In this document: one piece after another, positions 36,131 to 48,014 of the stretch | Numbering within the stretch: position 1 is the stretch's first letter | Layout of the letters: each line of letters opens with the position of its first letter | DNA from: Bolinopsis microptera | Taxonomy: Eukaryota > Ctenophora > Tentaculata > Lobata > Bolinopsidae | Length of the DNA stretch: 64,000 bases | Direction: 5' to 3' | Assembly (NCBI RefSeq): GCF_026151205.1 | Contig: NC_087079.1 | Coordinates: forward strand, 5,924,169 to 5,988,168 | Program-made: the position numbers and the translations under genes | Notes under the pieces: model-generated | The model's database searches: none | What the model was told of the DNA's origin: nothing | What the model saw: the letters and a program-made list of their open reading frames with translations, nothing else

Positions 36131-37758
36131 CTCGGAGTACAAGCATTAATGTTCTAGTGTTAACCAATGCTGAATAAAAACATAAATTTTAAACACATTA
36201 TTCAGATAGGAAAGAGAAATACCAAGACAGATATAAAGGAACAATTAGTTTTCTACATTTTCTAAAATTATAGGATATGGATAATAGCATTTCTAAGAAT
36301 TACCAAGATCAGTGATCACATAAAATTATCTTACTTCTTAAAGAGAGAGAGATACAAACACTATATCGATTTAATTAATTAAACAATTTTGTCAGCAGTA
36401 GTACAAGTCTAAACAGTAAAAGTGATAGTAAAGATTAATTTATAGGGAAGGTTGTGTGTGGTCCAGCAATTGTGAGCGCTACTCAGATGGTAAAAAGAGA
36501 AAGCAACTTCTTAGAAATCAAATCGTATTTCAAAGAAAATTGCGAGCATTACAGAGCTGCACTGTTAAATATTATTGTTGAAATGGCTAAAGTGCTTTTC
36601 AGGGGACACGCAACACAAAGTAATGTTCGAGCAGATTGGATCAAAGAAATGCTGCCATCCTTATTTTGCATTGAGGGGGGTGATTGTTTGATAAAATAAT
36701 ATCAGTGTGTAAGCAATGAAGCAACACTCATATTCATAACTTCTAAATAAACAAATTCATTACTTCTAAATAAACAAATAAAACAATTCAAACTAATAAT
36801 ACTTTCAATTCTGTTGATTAAGACAAACAAATAAACTGCTCACATCTTCCATCTTCAATTCTTCACGTTCAGAATACACAAAATCCCAGCAAAAGAACTA
36901 AAAACATGAAATGAGCAGCCGAGTAAAACGGTGCCAGCAACTACATAAGTAGGCGTATAAAAGTAGGAAGTACAATTGAAGGCGGGCCTAGCTGAGGTAA
37001 CGTGAAGGTATGAAACTGAATATCTTCAATATCTTGACTGTTATCTTGGATGGAGTACGGGTATATGTAACGTGATTAAGTATCTTGGCCCCTTTATTAT
37101 TGGTATAGGTCTGAACTCTGATTTTGTGGCAGGTTGATGTTGGCAAGTTTTTTGTCGGGAAGTCTCGTCTGGGAATTTGACACCGTTTAGAAAGCCAGGA
37201 TATTATTACATTGGTTTAACATTTTCTCGATCTTTCTAGGAGCAGTATTGCAAAAACTGGAGAGTTAAAAACTAAAAATAGTGTTTGTGATTTAAATAAT
37301 TTTAAACTTTTCCCTAAGTAACAAATGGTCTTTGATAAATGTGAGATAAAATTTGATATTGAATATTTGTTAAAAATAGATTCCCAAAACTTTCAGCTAA
37401 AGATAAAGCTATATTTCCGGTTGGCATCTCATACATGTTATATCACATCGTGAGAAAAAGCTCGCTCAAATATCGGGTCTCGAGTTACGAGGAAAAGTAA
37501 TTGCAGCTTTCAAGACTGGCATGAATGGTATAACATAAAATCATAAACATAAAATACAAATTTAATAAGTTACATAATATAAAAATACCTTTTATTTAAA
37601 AAATAAAATTTGACAGTGCAGTATTAGTGACCAAACATACGAATTCTGAGTAAACCGAACAAACCGACAAACCAATACATATTTGAATGAAATTCGTCGC
37701 GTAAGTTGTTGAAAACAATTATTAAATTCATGAAAAACCTTCAGTCTAAAAGTCTATT
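36131..37758. other. Intergenic region between SLC35F5 and the zinc-finger gene
   Basis: An 81-codon open frame at 36454-36699 (+) has no recognisable domain, so I do not annotate it as a gene. Otherwise AT-rich. Confidence 0.4.
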
Positions 37759-40700
37759 TTAACGTTGCAGTTTAGTTTCTAACTTTGTGACCTTATGCGT
37801 TATCTTCTGAACAAGTGAACTGGTATCGTTCATCATTTTAATGACATTTCGTAACATTGACTTGAGATCGTTTATTTCTTCTCTAGTCGATACGCGGTCT
37901 AACTCGCTTGAGTTTCCCAAATCTTCTGGAGAATGAGGTGGGAAGTCATGAGGTGAGAAGTTATGAACTGTCTGTTCCGAAGATTGGGATGGATCATCAA
38001 CAAGGACACCCCCAGAAGGCTGTGAAGGAGAAGGTTTGGTGGTCATACAATTATCCCCTGGTCGAGATGCATCACGTTGAGAACTGTGACAACTTTTATG
38101 TGACATTTGTGACGAGTAATGTGACATTTGTGACGAGTTATGTGACATTTGTGACGAGTTATGTGACATTTGTGACGAGTTAGATGGTTTACTGATTTTT
38201 ACAGTAGGCTGGGAAGGTTTGTTGGCCCACACCACACGTGACCGGCTACTGACAGAACATGTTTCTGATTGGACGAGGTTCGAAGTACTGTCTTTTGATT
38301 GGACGAGGTTTGGAGTACTGTCTTCTGATTGGACGAGGTTGGAAGCACCCTCTGTGTCTGATGAGTCGGTTGAGCTGGACAATGCCATGACGTTATCACA
38401 ATTGGGACGCATTATCAGTCCTGAGTGTTTCATTGGTTCTGGTTTGGATTGAGATGAGTTGGAGGGAGTAGGCTGATTCTCTGTCTTCTCCATTGACAAC
38501 TCACCGACAATTGAAGACGTAGACTGTTCAGTTTCAATCAACTCAGTTGAGACGGCTGAGGAGCTTGCTTCCGAATCTATCTTTACTTTTGATGTTTGAA
38601 CTGACTTGGTGGAATCACCATCTGATTTGAATTGATTTGTGCTGGGTAATGCAGCTTGCGGGGCAGTGTCCCGGCTGCGATCAAGGGACATAACAGTGAG
38701 ATTAGGGTATGAAGTTGTCCGGGACTGGACAGTCACAGGGACCAGTAATGGAGCTGAAGGTACACTGAACACTGTAACAGGGATATTCACGAAGTTTATC
38801 ATGTTAGTGTGAAGTATGGCGGTGACTGGAACAAGTGGGGTTACTAGAGGAGGCTGTGTGAGTGGTATCAGACGTGTTGAGCATACTTCCACACTAGTTC
38901 CAGGAATAGTGGAGGGTTGGGAGGTAAAGGGAGGAGGGTTCACCATGGGTGAGGAGAAAGGACTGTCTGTAGGCTCAGAAGTTGATGTTTTACTGCGAAG
39001 TTTTTTAGTTTCGTTATTAAGGACGGTTGCTTTTTTATCAGGGATACTTCCAGAAGGGTCTGACATGACACTGGCGCTCTCCAATAACCCCTTTTTGAAC
39101 GACCTTGCTGTGTCCTGGTTAATCTTGCAGGATACGTTTCCTGTGTCCAACTTTTTCAAATATCCTACTTTATCGAGTATCTGACTTTTGGAAGCTGGAC
39201 CTTCTTCAATCTTAGATCGTTTCTCAGGGTTTTCAGGAGGAGAACATCCTTTATGTACCACCTCAGGAATTATTTTCGCTTGTTCTTCAGATACCAACTC
39301 AGGAATAATTTCCGCTTGTTCGTTTTCTTTCCACGAGCATCTCGTATCTATTAATATCTTAGCACGCCTCTTACTCTTTGTCTTCGTTTGACCGTTCTTT
39401 GAAGGGTTCGAATAAGCGGTTCCAAGGTTCGAATAAGCGGTTCCAAGGACAGAACGCCGCCAATTTGCATGTTCCAAACTAGGAGCAGGATCCAGCGGGA
39501 ATACAGGAACTAGTGGTGCTGATTGTTGTGGGTGTTTACAGTCCATCACCTCCTCTTTTACCTGAACCGTGTCTTCGTTTACCTTCATCCGGTCCATGTA
39601 GAATCTATGTCTGATCTCCTCTAAAGATTCTCGTTCTCCTTCAAACTGAGTCAGAGGAAGAGCCCCAGAAAGACAGCCGGTTTCACCCATATGTCCAATC
39701 TCTGATGTTTCGCTGACACTTTGAGCTTCAGTCTGCAGGACATTGGACACACTAGGAGTGGTTTCCGCTTTAAATTGAGTATCGTTCAATTTAGTCTTAT
39801 TTACTGGGACCTTGGAAAGAGAGAACACAGAAGTGTCTAGAGGTCGTGTCCGGGAAAGGTTTGATCTGGAGAGTTTACCAGGAGATATGGAGGGATCATA
39901 TTTAGAGAGTTTACCAGGAGATATGGAGGGATCATATTTAGAGAGTTTACTTGGAGATATGGAGGGATCATATTTAGAGAGTTTACTTGGAGATATGGAG
40001 GGATCATATTTAGAGAGTTTACTTGGAGATATGGAGGGATCATGTTGATGTAAATACTCTGCAGTAGGCTCTAAAAATGATTCCAATGTCGTAAGATATC
40101 TGTCATAAGCACCCAATATCTCTGACTGGTACTCTAATGTTTCTAGCCGTTTCTTTTGGGCGTCCGATAATCCAGACTGAGATTTCACTTTTGAGTCATT
40201 TTTCTTCCGAGCTTCCGATGGATCAGCGTCCTTGGAGTCAAGTTTTGCTTTATATTTCTTTTCAGCTTCCGAAAGTACAGACTGGTATTTCCACTTTGCT
40301 AGACACTTCTTTTGTGGGTCCGATAGTGTTAACTCCCCGTTTTCCCATTTTTCCATACATTCCCTTTTGGCGTCCGATACCTCAGACTCCCGGATTTCCC
40401 ACTCTGTTCGGAATTTCTTTTGGGAGTCCGATAATTCGGAGTTTTCAGAGTACCACTCTGCTAGACAAGTCTTTTGAGCATCTACTAGCTCTAATTGTGA
40501 TTCAAGCGTAGCGAGATATACCTTTTGACCGTCCGAAAAAAGAGACTCGAGTCCAACTTGAGCTTCATCTTCAGAAGCTGGCGAAACTTCGTTAGGATCA
40601 TTTTTCGAAACTGGTTTTCGTTTTTTAGAAGACCGAGAATCAGGTTTTTGTTTTTTAGAAATCTTGGGGACAGATTTTTCTTTTTTAAGTTTTTGTGGAC

Positions 40701-40866
40701 TCCCTACCGAAATTCCTCCGTTAAGATCTTGACTCTGAGAACTTTCGTCAAAATCGTTTTTTTGAGCAGAAAGAACATTGTGAAGTTTTATGTGTTTTCC
40801 AACCTTGGTTTTGTCTTTTGATTTGTAAGAACACCGGGAACAACGGTATGTCGTGACTTTTGGCAT
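37759..40866 (-). CDS. Single-exon C2H2 zinc-finger protein with internal repeat domains
   Basis: Frame of 1035 residues. One C2H2 finger lies at 7-29 (C9, C12, H25, H29). A basic stretch (60-90) resembles an NLS. Residues about 111-258 form eight imperfect 17-18-residue repeats of the type SDAQKKCLAKWEYQSEL, probably helical. Residues 275-334 are five copies of the 12-mer YDPSISPSKLSK, each with an SPxK site. Later come LVQSEDSTPN-type repeats (11 residues, about 870-900), SSQMSHN repeats (8 residues, about 925-960) and a C-terminal coiled coil (about 985-1035, from REEINDLKSML). The order finger, linker, coiled coil suggests a multimeric nuclear protein. No orthologue is recognised and the function is unknown. 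An acceptor (CTCCACAG) lies about 55 nt before the ATG. Confidence 0.8.
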   Translation of the reverse strand: MPKVTTYRCSRCSYKSKDKTKVGKHIKLHNVLSAQKNDFDESSQSQDLNGGISVGSPQKLKKEKSVPKISKKQKPDSRSSKKRKPVSKNDPNEVSPASEDEAQVGLESLFSDGQKVYLATLESQLELVDAQKTCLAEWYSENSELSDSQKKFRTEWEIRESEVSDAKRECMEKWENGELTLSDPQKKCLAKWKYQSVLSEAEKKYKAKLDSKDADPSEARKKNDSKVKSQSGLSDAQKKRLETLEYQSEILGAYDRYLTTLESFLEPTAEYLHQHDPSISPSKLSKYDPSISPSKLSKYDPSISPSKLSKYDPSISPGKLSKYDPSISPGKLSRSNLSRTRPLDTSVFSLSKVPVNKTKLNDTQFKAETTPSVSNVLQTEAQSVSETSEIGHMGETGCLSGALPLTQFEGERESLEEIRHRFYMDRMKVNEDTVQVKEEVMDCKHPQQSAPLVPVFPLDPAPSLEHANWRRSVLGTAYSNLGTAYSNPSKNGQTKTKSKRRAKILIDTRCSWKENEQAEIIPELVSEEQAKIIPEVVHKGCSPPENPEKRSKIEEGPASKSQILDKVGYLKKLDTGNVSCKINQDTARSFKKGLLESASVMSDPSGSIPDKKATVLNNETKKLRSKTSTSEPTDSPFSSPMVNPPPFTSQPSTIPGTSVEVCSTRLIPLTQPPLVTPLVPVTAILHTNMINFVNIPVTVFSVPSAPLLVPVTVQSRTTSYPNLTVMSLDRSRDTAPQAALPSTNQFKSDGDSTKSVQTSKVKIDSEASSSAVSTELIETEQSTSSIVGELSMEKTENQPTPSNSSQSKPEPMKHSGLIMRPNCDNVMALSSSTDSSDTEGASNLVQSEDSTPNLVQSKDSTSNLVQSETCSVSSRSRVVWANKPSQPTVKISKPSNSSQMSHNSSQMSHNSSQMSHYSSQMSHKSCHSSQRDASRPGDNCMTTKPSPSQPSGGVLVDDPSQSSEQTVHNFSPHDFPPHSPEDLGNSSELDRVSTREEINDLKSMLRNVIKMMNDTSSLVQKITHKVTKLETKLQR
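39865..40044 (-). repeat. Five coding 36-bp repeats (DPSISPSKLSKY)
   Basis: Near-identical 36-bp units inside the zinc-finger ORF. Two of five have SPGK in place of SPSK. High nucleotide identity points to recent expansion or homogenisation. Confidence 0.95.
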
Positions 40867-41419
40867 GGTGAAGAAGCTTCAGATAGGGTGGTCAGACACC
40901 AGAATACGCTGCTAATGCGTCCTGTGGAGACAGTTGTGTAAAACAAACATTGATTATGTTTATATGTTGTTTTATTATGTTTAAATGGGCCCAGATACTT
41001 GCTGATAAACTCCGATCCTGTTATCTAAATTAAAAGCAATCGCAAAAAAGAACTTACAGGATTGCTGGAATTTAAGTCGAGTCTGCCACTGGGACTTGGG
41101 AGGCTAACACACCTTCCGATATCATGCTATTTCTGATGAAATTTGCGATTATAAACAGATAATATGGCAATAAATAATCAGTCTGAATCCTTGTAACAGA
41201 TTAAATATAGACTGGACAGAATGGGAATTGTAAATTTTTATTAACTTCATAATCAATAAATTCTCAAAAGGCATAATGATACAATCAAGATTAGAGACAT
41301 TAAGTGAAAATAATATCAATACAACATGAAAAAACGAAAACCACTTAGTACTAAAACATACCATAATATACCACAGAAATGTTCCTAGCTTCACCACCAA
41401 ACTAACTAAAACTCAGCAC

Positions 41420-44400
41420 TTAAGCAAATCCTTTAGCTTTAAAGAAAGCATCAGAGTTAGGATCTCTTCCCAGCATATTCTTTAACATATCAAAAGCATC
41501 AACAGATCCCCCGGGCTGTAAAATACAGGTCCTGTACTTCATACCTCCTTCAGGTGAGAGAACGCCAGTTTCTTTAAATACCGTCTGGAACATGTCCTCG
41601 CTGTACACCTCGCTCCACATGTACCCGTAGTACTGTGCGTCGTATCCGCCTGGGTAACAACACCAGAATAAGTATTTCCCGGACAAAATGTGCAGTTTAC
41701 TGCGACAAGGAAAAGGCTCTTATCAGGATAAGTAATTGTTCTACGTTTCAATTTAACAACATCGTATTCATTCGTATTCATTCCAGGGTAAGTGTTGGGT
41801 TCAGTGTCTGAACTTTTAGGGGGGCTAAACAAATGGTGTAATAGGGACTTTATTAGGAACGGAACCACAAGATAAACAGACTAAAAGTGGTTAATCGTGG
41901 CAAAAGCTGCTTTAATTGGTTGCTCAGTTAGTTTATCTGTGCCCGACTGAAAGGGGGAATTTCTAACCAAATGATAATGTCACATTACCGTTAAATCCCA
42001 ATCCCCTTTTCTTACAACTTCTTAAACCTGTTTAACGAACGTAACCTTTTGATGCCCCTTAGGGGTCATTCACATATTACGTAATCATGGCCTGACCCCC
42101 CCCCCCCCCGTAATCAACCGTAAGCATTTGGAAACCCCCCCCCCCCCCCCCTCGACTGATTTCGTTATATGTGAACGACCCCTTAATACACAGCACTCCT
42201 ATCGACATTTGATTATTGTCTTCAATATAAAAACATGCTATTTAAACAACTACCAACCTGCCATATGACCGAACTGAGCAGCGAAGTTGGTTCCCTCTGG
42301 AGCAGGGTTACCCATTACTAGTGAGTGGGCGTTACTGAAACACTGTGCTGTGTCCGCATTTTCTCGGGTGTGGATATCTTGGTCGAACAAACCGAACACT
42401 AGCTGTCTGCAGGGAATTGTGTTAGAAACAGATAATGCGAATATGTAATTATGATAAATATCGAGGGTAACGAGTAGGCTATTATATATGGTTATCACGG
42501 GGTTCTACAGTGATAAATCTATCAGTTAGTTTCCAGTGGCGTAACGAAGGGCCTCGCTGACCCCGCGTTAACATACAACGGTACACCACTGCTAGTTTCA
42601 TCAGCTTATCAAATCCCAAAATCGTTGTGTCAAGTGTAGAGCAAACCTACGCCACCTCCTCCTAAGGCACCTCTTGTTTAGGGTATTTGGGGGAGTTTCA
42701 TTGGAACCAATGGTCATTATTAGGGTCGATGGTCATAATTAGGCTGGGGCAAATTACTTTCAGTTATGCAGTGACCAATTAGCACCCACAAGTTTGGAAG
42801 CCCTCAATTCTCAAATAGACGAAAATTTATAAAAGGTGATAGTTAGTTCAACTACTACAAGTACCTGCAAGTAGTGGTGGCAACATTAGCAAGCTTGCTG
42901 CTTACAAGCTTCTCCAACAAATCACATGGAATGGCAGTTCCATCCTTGTAATGTCCGGACATCATCTTTAAACTGTCTTTCTCCCAACACCAATTCTCCA
43001 ACATTTGGGAGGGTGCTTCCACAAAATCTCTCTCGACTCTGGTACCTGAGGTTTAGTCTAGTGTGATGGTGTGATTCTTATTCAGTGGGTATTTTGTCTA
43101 TTTGGAGAATAGCCGTGTCGTGTTTTTCTTTATTGATATTTAATATCAATAGAAATCTTAAGCGTGTTGTTAAAAAGGTCATATAAATAAAGCTTTACGA
43201 AAAGGCAATTGACATTATGACTCATTTCAGTTTTCCTGTGATACATTTACCGGAGTTTTCCGCCGCTGAAAATCAAGATAGCCATGCAACGCGCGTGAAA
43301 ATGTGCGTGACAAAGTGTTGACAAAGCAAAGAAACCTTCAGCGCGCGTTACAAATTTAACATGCGTGCGTGGTGGTGCAGAATTGGCAACCCAGCGCCAT
43401 CTAAAGGAACGATTAATAAACTTAATAGACCACGCATGATCTGATCCATCATCCACCCCACCAAAATATACATTCAGGGCGGTTGCAAGCATTTTGTTAA
43501 AGATGTTTCTACCTGAAAAGTAGGTATGCTCGGTCTGAGAACAGATCTGATGCATTGCGTGCCCAAACTCATGGAAATAGGTCTCAACCTCGCTGTGGTA
43601 CAGTAGTGATGGTTTGTCTGCAGTAGGCGCTGTAAAGTTACACACCAGCGCACACACGGCTGGCTGCCGTTCCCCGTCAGATTTAACACACCCGGGCTGT
43701 AAACCAAATACCGCTGCGTGACCGTACTTCCCGTCACGTGGGTGCAGGTCCATGTAGAATTGCCCTAAAAATGCGGAAGTTGTTTTGTCGAACACTGAGA
43801 AGAGTTGGACATCAGGATGCCAAACGGGCGCATTCTCGATCTTTTCAAAGCGGAGGTTGAAAATAAGTTGGTAGATCTCCAGCAAGCCCTTCGTGACAAT
43901 ATCCATTGGGAAATATTGTTTCAGAAGTTCAGTATCGACTGAATACTTCTCTTTTTCTGTGATCTGAAAAATTTGATTTCGTTTCAGAACGTAATAGAAA
44001 TCTTTTTCAAAGCCGTTATTATAGCATCAAGGAAGATATAAATTAAAAGAATACCTCGCTAAAATTATCACTGACCTGCATATAGTGATAAATATCCCAA
44101 GGTTGCACACTTCCACAACATTCCTCTCCATTCTCCTTACACTCCCTCTCCTTAATCTCCAAGAATCCCTCAAATTCGGCACTCAACGGCTCCTTCATCT
44201 TACCGACCATATCCGTTAGAAACGTTTTGACTGTGTCTTTGGTTTTAGCCATGCGCGCATCGAGGATAAAGTCTGAGTGTGTGGGGTATCCGAGTAAACC
44301 TGCTTTCTCTGCTCGCAGTTTAACTAACTCCTGGAATGGCAAAACATTCTTTAATACCGATCTCATAAAATAGTGAAGTTCTTAATTTTGTTTAATCGAG

Positions 44401-47032
44401 ATTATTCTAGTTTTTTCTAGATTTTCCTATATTTTATTCCACCTGTACTGTTAAGTGTAGTTTGTAAGAATTCTAAGGGAAAGGAAACGTTTGGGTCGGG
44501 GATAATCAAAACTCTAAAATGGGAGTGTTAAAATCTAGGAGGTGGTCCGCAGATTGCGTGATGACCGTAAAGGTGTGAAGGTGCCTACTTCTAAACGTCT
44601 CAATAGGTAGGATCTATACATACCTCTAAAATGGGAGTGTTAAGATCTTTGCACATAGAGTATCTAGTAATAAGAAGTTGTTTTCTGGTTGCCTCCACGC
44701 TACACTGTTTTAGTATGGGGTACAAACATGGGTACTGTAATGTAACCTTGTGTTCGCCTGCCTCGTTCCTTTCTAGCCCTGGTCAGGTGGTTAATAGCTA
44801 AACACTCGTGCAGCTATTACTTGGGGGGGGGGGGGGGGGTGTCCGGTATGGTCAATTTAATGTCCTGTGGCGTATCTCCCCCCTATTTATATTGACGGTA
44901 AGATCAATATCTCGGTAAATCTGAGGTAAGTTAAGTATAGATTGCGTCGTATTTAGGGGTGAACGCGAAGTTATGAACTCATAAGATCTACGATTTCTTT
45001 TCAAGTATTATTTAAACTTTAAAAAGATTCAATTTAACATATTCATACCAGTATTCACCTTTAACGAAGTCCTCAGAACAACCTTTTAGCTGCTCAGTTT
45101 TAAAGAACATCGCTGTTTTGTCTTCGTTCATGTTGTTTTGAAACTCAATACCTGACAAGCGTTTATAACTTTGGTAACCATGGTGATAAGAGACAACTAT
45201 TTGAGGGTGTTGTCAAGTTCTCATAAGTATACAATATACAATATACAATATACATGGTATGTTGGTATGTTATATTTATACAGCTCTCTATAGTCTATAG
45301 TCTATAGTCTAAAGAATGTTACCAACCCCTCTGGCCTCTAGCTTTACAGTTATCATAAATAAGCTGTTAGCTGAAGGACAAAATCGAACCAACACAATTC
45401 TTAAATTCTTACCTAAACTACTCATTTTCGAGTTGATTTCTTTGATACGATCCTGTTTTGCCTTTTCTAGGTGTAAACCTACTCTTTTGCCATCACGAAT
45501 AACTCGAGCCAGCAGTCTAACCTGAACAATACAATATACAATATACTTTACAGATATTCAGTTAAAATCACGTGTTGTAAGTCAAGATTCAGTAAGGAAA
45601 ATATCTTTAAATAGTGTAAGTTTAGTGTAGATTTTGCGTGGCTTATATGGTTGATATTATTATTATGTTGATATACGCGGCGTATAATACGTACCTTTTA
45701 CTAGCAAGTAAATGATGTTATATCTCCTGGGATTCGCAAAAAAAATGTGCAACATAATAATCACGATTTATTTTCTACTTTATAAGTAAACATACTGATT
45801 CTGGTGTAGGTGGAGTGTAAGTTTCACCGTAGCTGCACATCACATCAAACACATCCTTACGGGCGCTCATTGCGACACTGAAGTCTGATAACACTCTATC
45901 TGCTTCTACAGCTGCAGGTAATAACGGTGATAAGTTATACTGTGCAGGTATAACGGTAAGTTATAATGTGTATACTGTATAATCATGATAATAGTGAGTT
46001 ATTGGCTTCTTTAACTTGGAGTTTTAGAACACTTTCCCAACCTTTTAAACAACTTTAATTGACTTTCGAAACTGATATAGCAATTCAATGTTCGATTTGG
46101 AGCATAGCTAATTAGTGATTATTTGCAAGTTCACAGTTATGATCAGTGATCCCGTGTGTAACGTGTGATCACGTGTACTGTGTCTTATCAAATGGTACAT
46201 TGTACAATTCTATTTAACAGATAACTTACAAGCATCTCTAACTGCTTTATCAGCTGAAACCTGTGAAGGAAAGTCGTACAAACAGGACAAACTGTCGTAA
46301 TATCTGTGTACTTCTGTCAGCTTGGACAGAGCCTCTGATACCTGCAAATATTGTGAGTAATAGACACAATTAGATTTAAGAATTAGATTAACTGTTTAAC
46401 TTTAAAGAATATCCAATTAACATTCACATCATTTATTTACTGTATTGTATTGTCCGGCAGTTAAATCATAATCCTAGGAAATGTTGCTATATTATATATA
46501 TATAAGTATCTCTTTCTCTTTCACTAAATTCACTTTCCTCACCTTCTCTCCCTGAAGAGCAGATATTTCATCGTACATTCCAGTTGTTTTGTTCATCAAC
46601 TCCTTAACTCCGCCCTCAATATCACCTGCACTCAACGTCCATTTCGTCATCTGAGCCTCCATCGGGATTACCTGGAGTAATAACCACTGGTTATTACTGG
46701 TAATTACTGGTAATTACTGGTTATTAAACAGTTGAGAGATCTAAAAACTGACAAAATCAAGTAGTGAATATAATTTACATGTTATTAAACACATGAGAAT
46801 AATGACAAAACTGAAGCAATGAGTTGAATCTGATTCTAGAAACATTGATAACCCCTGTGCTGATAACAAATAACAGCAAGACATCATCAGCAACTGATCT
46901 TACCAAGGATCTGGATAGAGTAAGAGTAAGGGTGGTAATACGAGGAAATACTGTAGAGGTTGTTGTTATTGTTGGAGTAACACTTGTTGTTAGTCGAGAT
47001 GTTAATACTAACCGACTAACTGACCTTAACAT
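41420..47032 (-). CDS. M3 metallo-oligopeptidase (neurolysin/thimet oligopeptidase) with mitochondrial presequence
   Basis: Twelve exons join in phase: 47032-46904, 46671-46543, 46341-46230, 45911-45796, 45521-45413, 45151-45059, 44772-44624, 44330-44076, 43963-43513, 43045-42865, 42406-42258, 41649-41420; 2103 nt, 700 residues (human NLN 704). HEFGH at about 495-499 is the zinc-binding HExxH of family M3. Other family blocks: [50 protein letters not shown]. It cleaves short peptides. Exon 1 (43 residues, rich in Arg/Ser/Thr, almost no acids) looks like a mitochondrial targeting sequence, which favours neurolysin over cytosolic thimet oligopeptidase. Met47 in exon 2 could give a cytosolic form. 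An acceptor lies 7 nt before the ATG. Introns hold a TTA-flanked MITE and a LINE tail. Confidence 0.93.
42062..42182. mobile_element. 121-bp MITE, TTA target duplication, intron 11 of the M3 peptidase
   Basis: GGGGTCATTCACATATTACG at the left and CGTTATATGTGAACGACCCC at the right are inverted repeats, flanked by TTA on both sides (42059-42061, 42183-42185). The centre has two long poly-C runs. A relative of its right end is at 23951-24002. Confidence 0.7.
44512..44648 (+). mobile_element. LINE 3' tail inserted at the exon 7 donor, with 25-bp target duplication
   Basis: 44537-44610 matches the LINE 3' tail at 7503-7575 (GGTGGTCCGCAGATTGCGTG, GTGCCTACTTCTAAAC, CAATAGGTAG). The flanks are 25-bp direct repeats starting CTCTAAAATGGGAGTGTTAA (44512-44536 and 44624-44648, one mismatch). 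The right copy is the coding end of exon 7, and the GT donor (44622-44623) lies on the insertion side of the boundary. Confidence 0.75.
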
Positions 47033-47642
47033 ACACTTACTGGGAAAATCAAATTCAGTGTTTGTTTTTTAAATCATTTAAAATCGTTAAATTATGGTTC
47101 TGGAAATATATTGTTCTTTCGAACGCTTTAAAACAACAGGCTCGGTAATCTCAGTAACTAAATTACTTGGTAGCGGAGTTTCGTTTCTAACAACTTGTAT
47201 ATTTTTACTTTTATTGATGCAAAAATCAAAGAAATTGTGATATGAAGTTTATTTGGGCTATTCAGCGCAAGATATAAATAGTAGACATAAGAAGAAAAAA
47301 GTGATTTTAGATATGAATAAATTAAATTTATATTTAAAATGATAAAAATAACAATTTTTAAAACATCTATTATAAAAGTTGAAGGAAACATGACGTATAG
47401 ATTAGTTCCACTGCTCTAGAAATAAAGCGCCCATGTATGCAATCTCTTTTCAGCCAAAACATCCATTTCATCTTATCCTTTCAAACACAAAACACCCCTT
47501 AGGAGTAAGACAAATTTCAAAAACTTTCACTACTCAAATTTTCAGAAAGAAAATTCCGAGCCAATATTTCTGACGTACAAAACAGCAATCAATGAACCCA
47601 TTTCTAACAATACCATATTTAAAGGTACTTTAAATAATAACA

Positions 47643-48014
47643 TTACCAAATATGGTAATGTCCTCATGACTTTACCAAATATGGTAATGTCCTCATGACT
47701 TTACCAAATATGGTAATGTCCTCATGACTTTACCAAATATGGTAATGTCCTCATGACTTTACCAAACATGGTAATGTCCTCATGACTTTACCAAATATGG
47801 TAATGTCCTCATGACTTTACCAAATATGGTAATGTCCTCATGACTTTACCAAATATGGTAATGTCCTCATGACTTTACCAAATATGGTAATGTCCTCATG
47901 ACTTTACCAAATATGGTAATGTCCTAATGACTATACCAAATATGGTAATGTCCTCACGACTTTACCAAATATGGTAATGTCCTCATGACTTTACCAAATA
48001 TGGTAATGTCCTCA
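47643..48014 (-). repeat. 29-bp tandem array forming the GTF2H3 3' end, 13 copies
   Basis: In gene sense each unit is TCATGAGGACATTACCATAT then TTGGTAAAG. The first unit includes the last codon and stop (TCA TGA, 48017-48012). Each unit can fold as TTACCA-TATT-TGGTAA. If transcribed, the 3' UTR would carry about 13 small hairpins. Confidence 0.9.

Noticed and set aside
36454-36699. 81-codon plus-strand frame
   Set aside because: GTG-initiated, no recognisable domain and no splice or homology support; could be an exon of something unknown, but I cannot support it.
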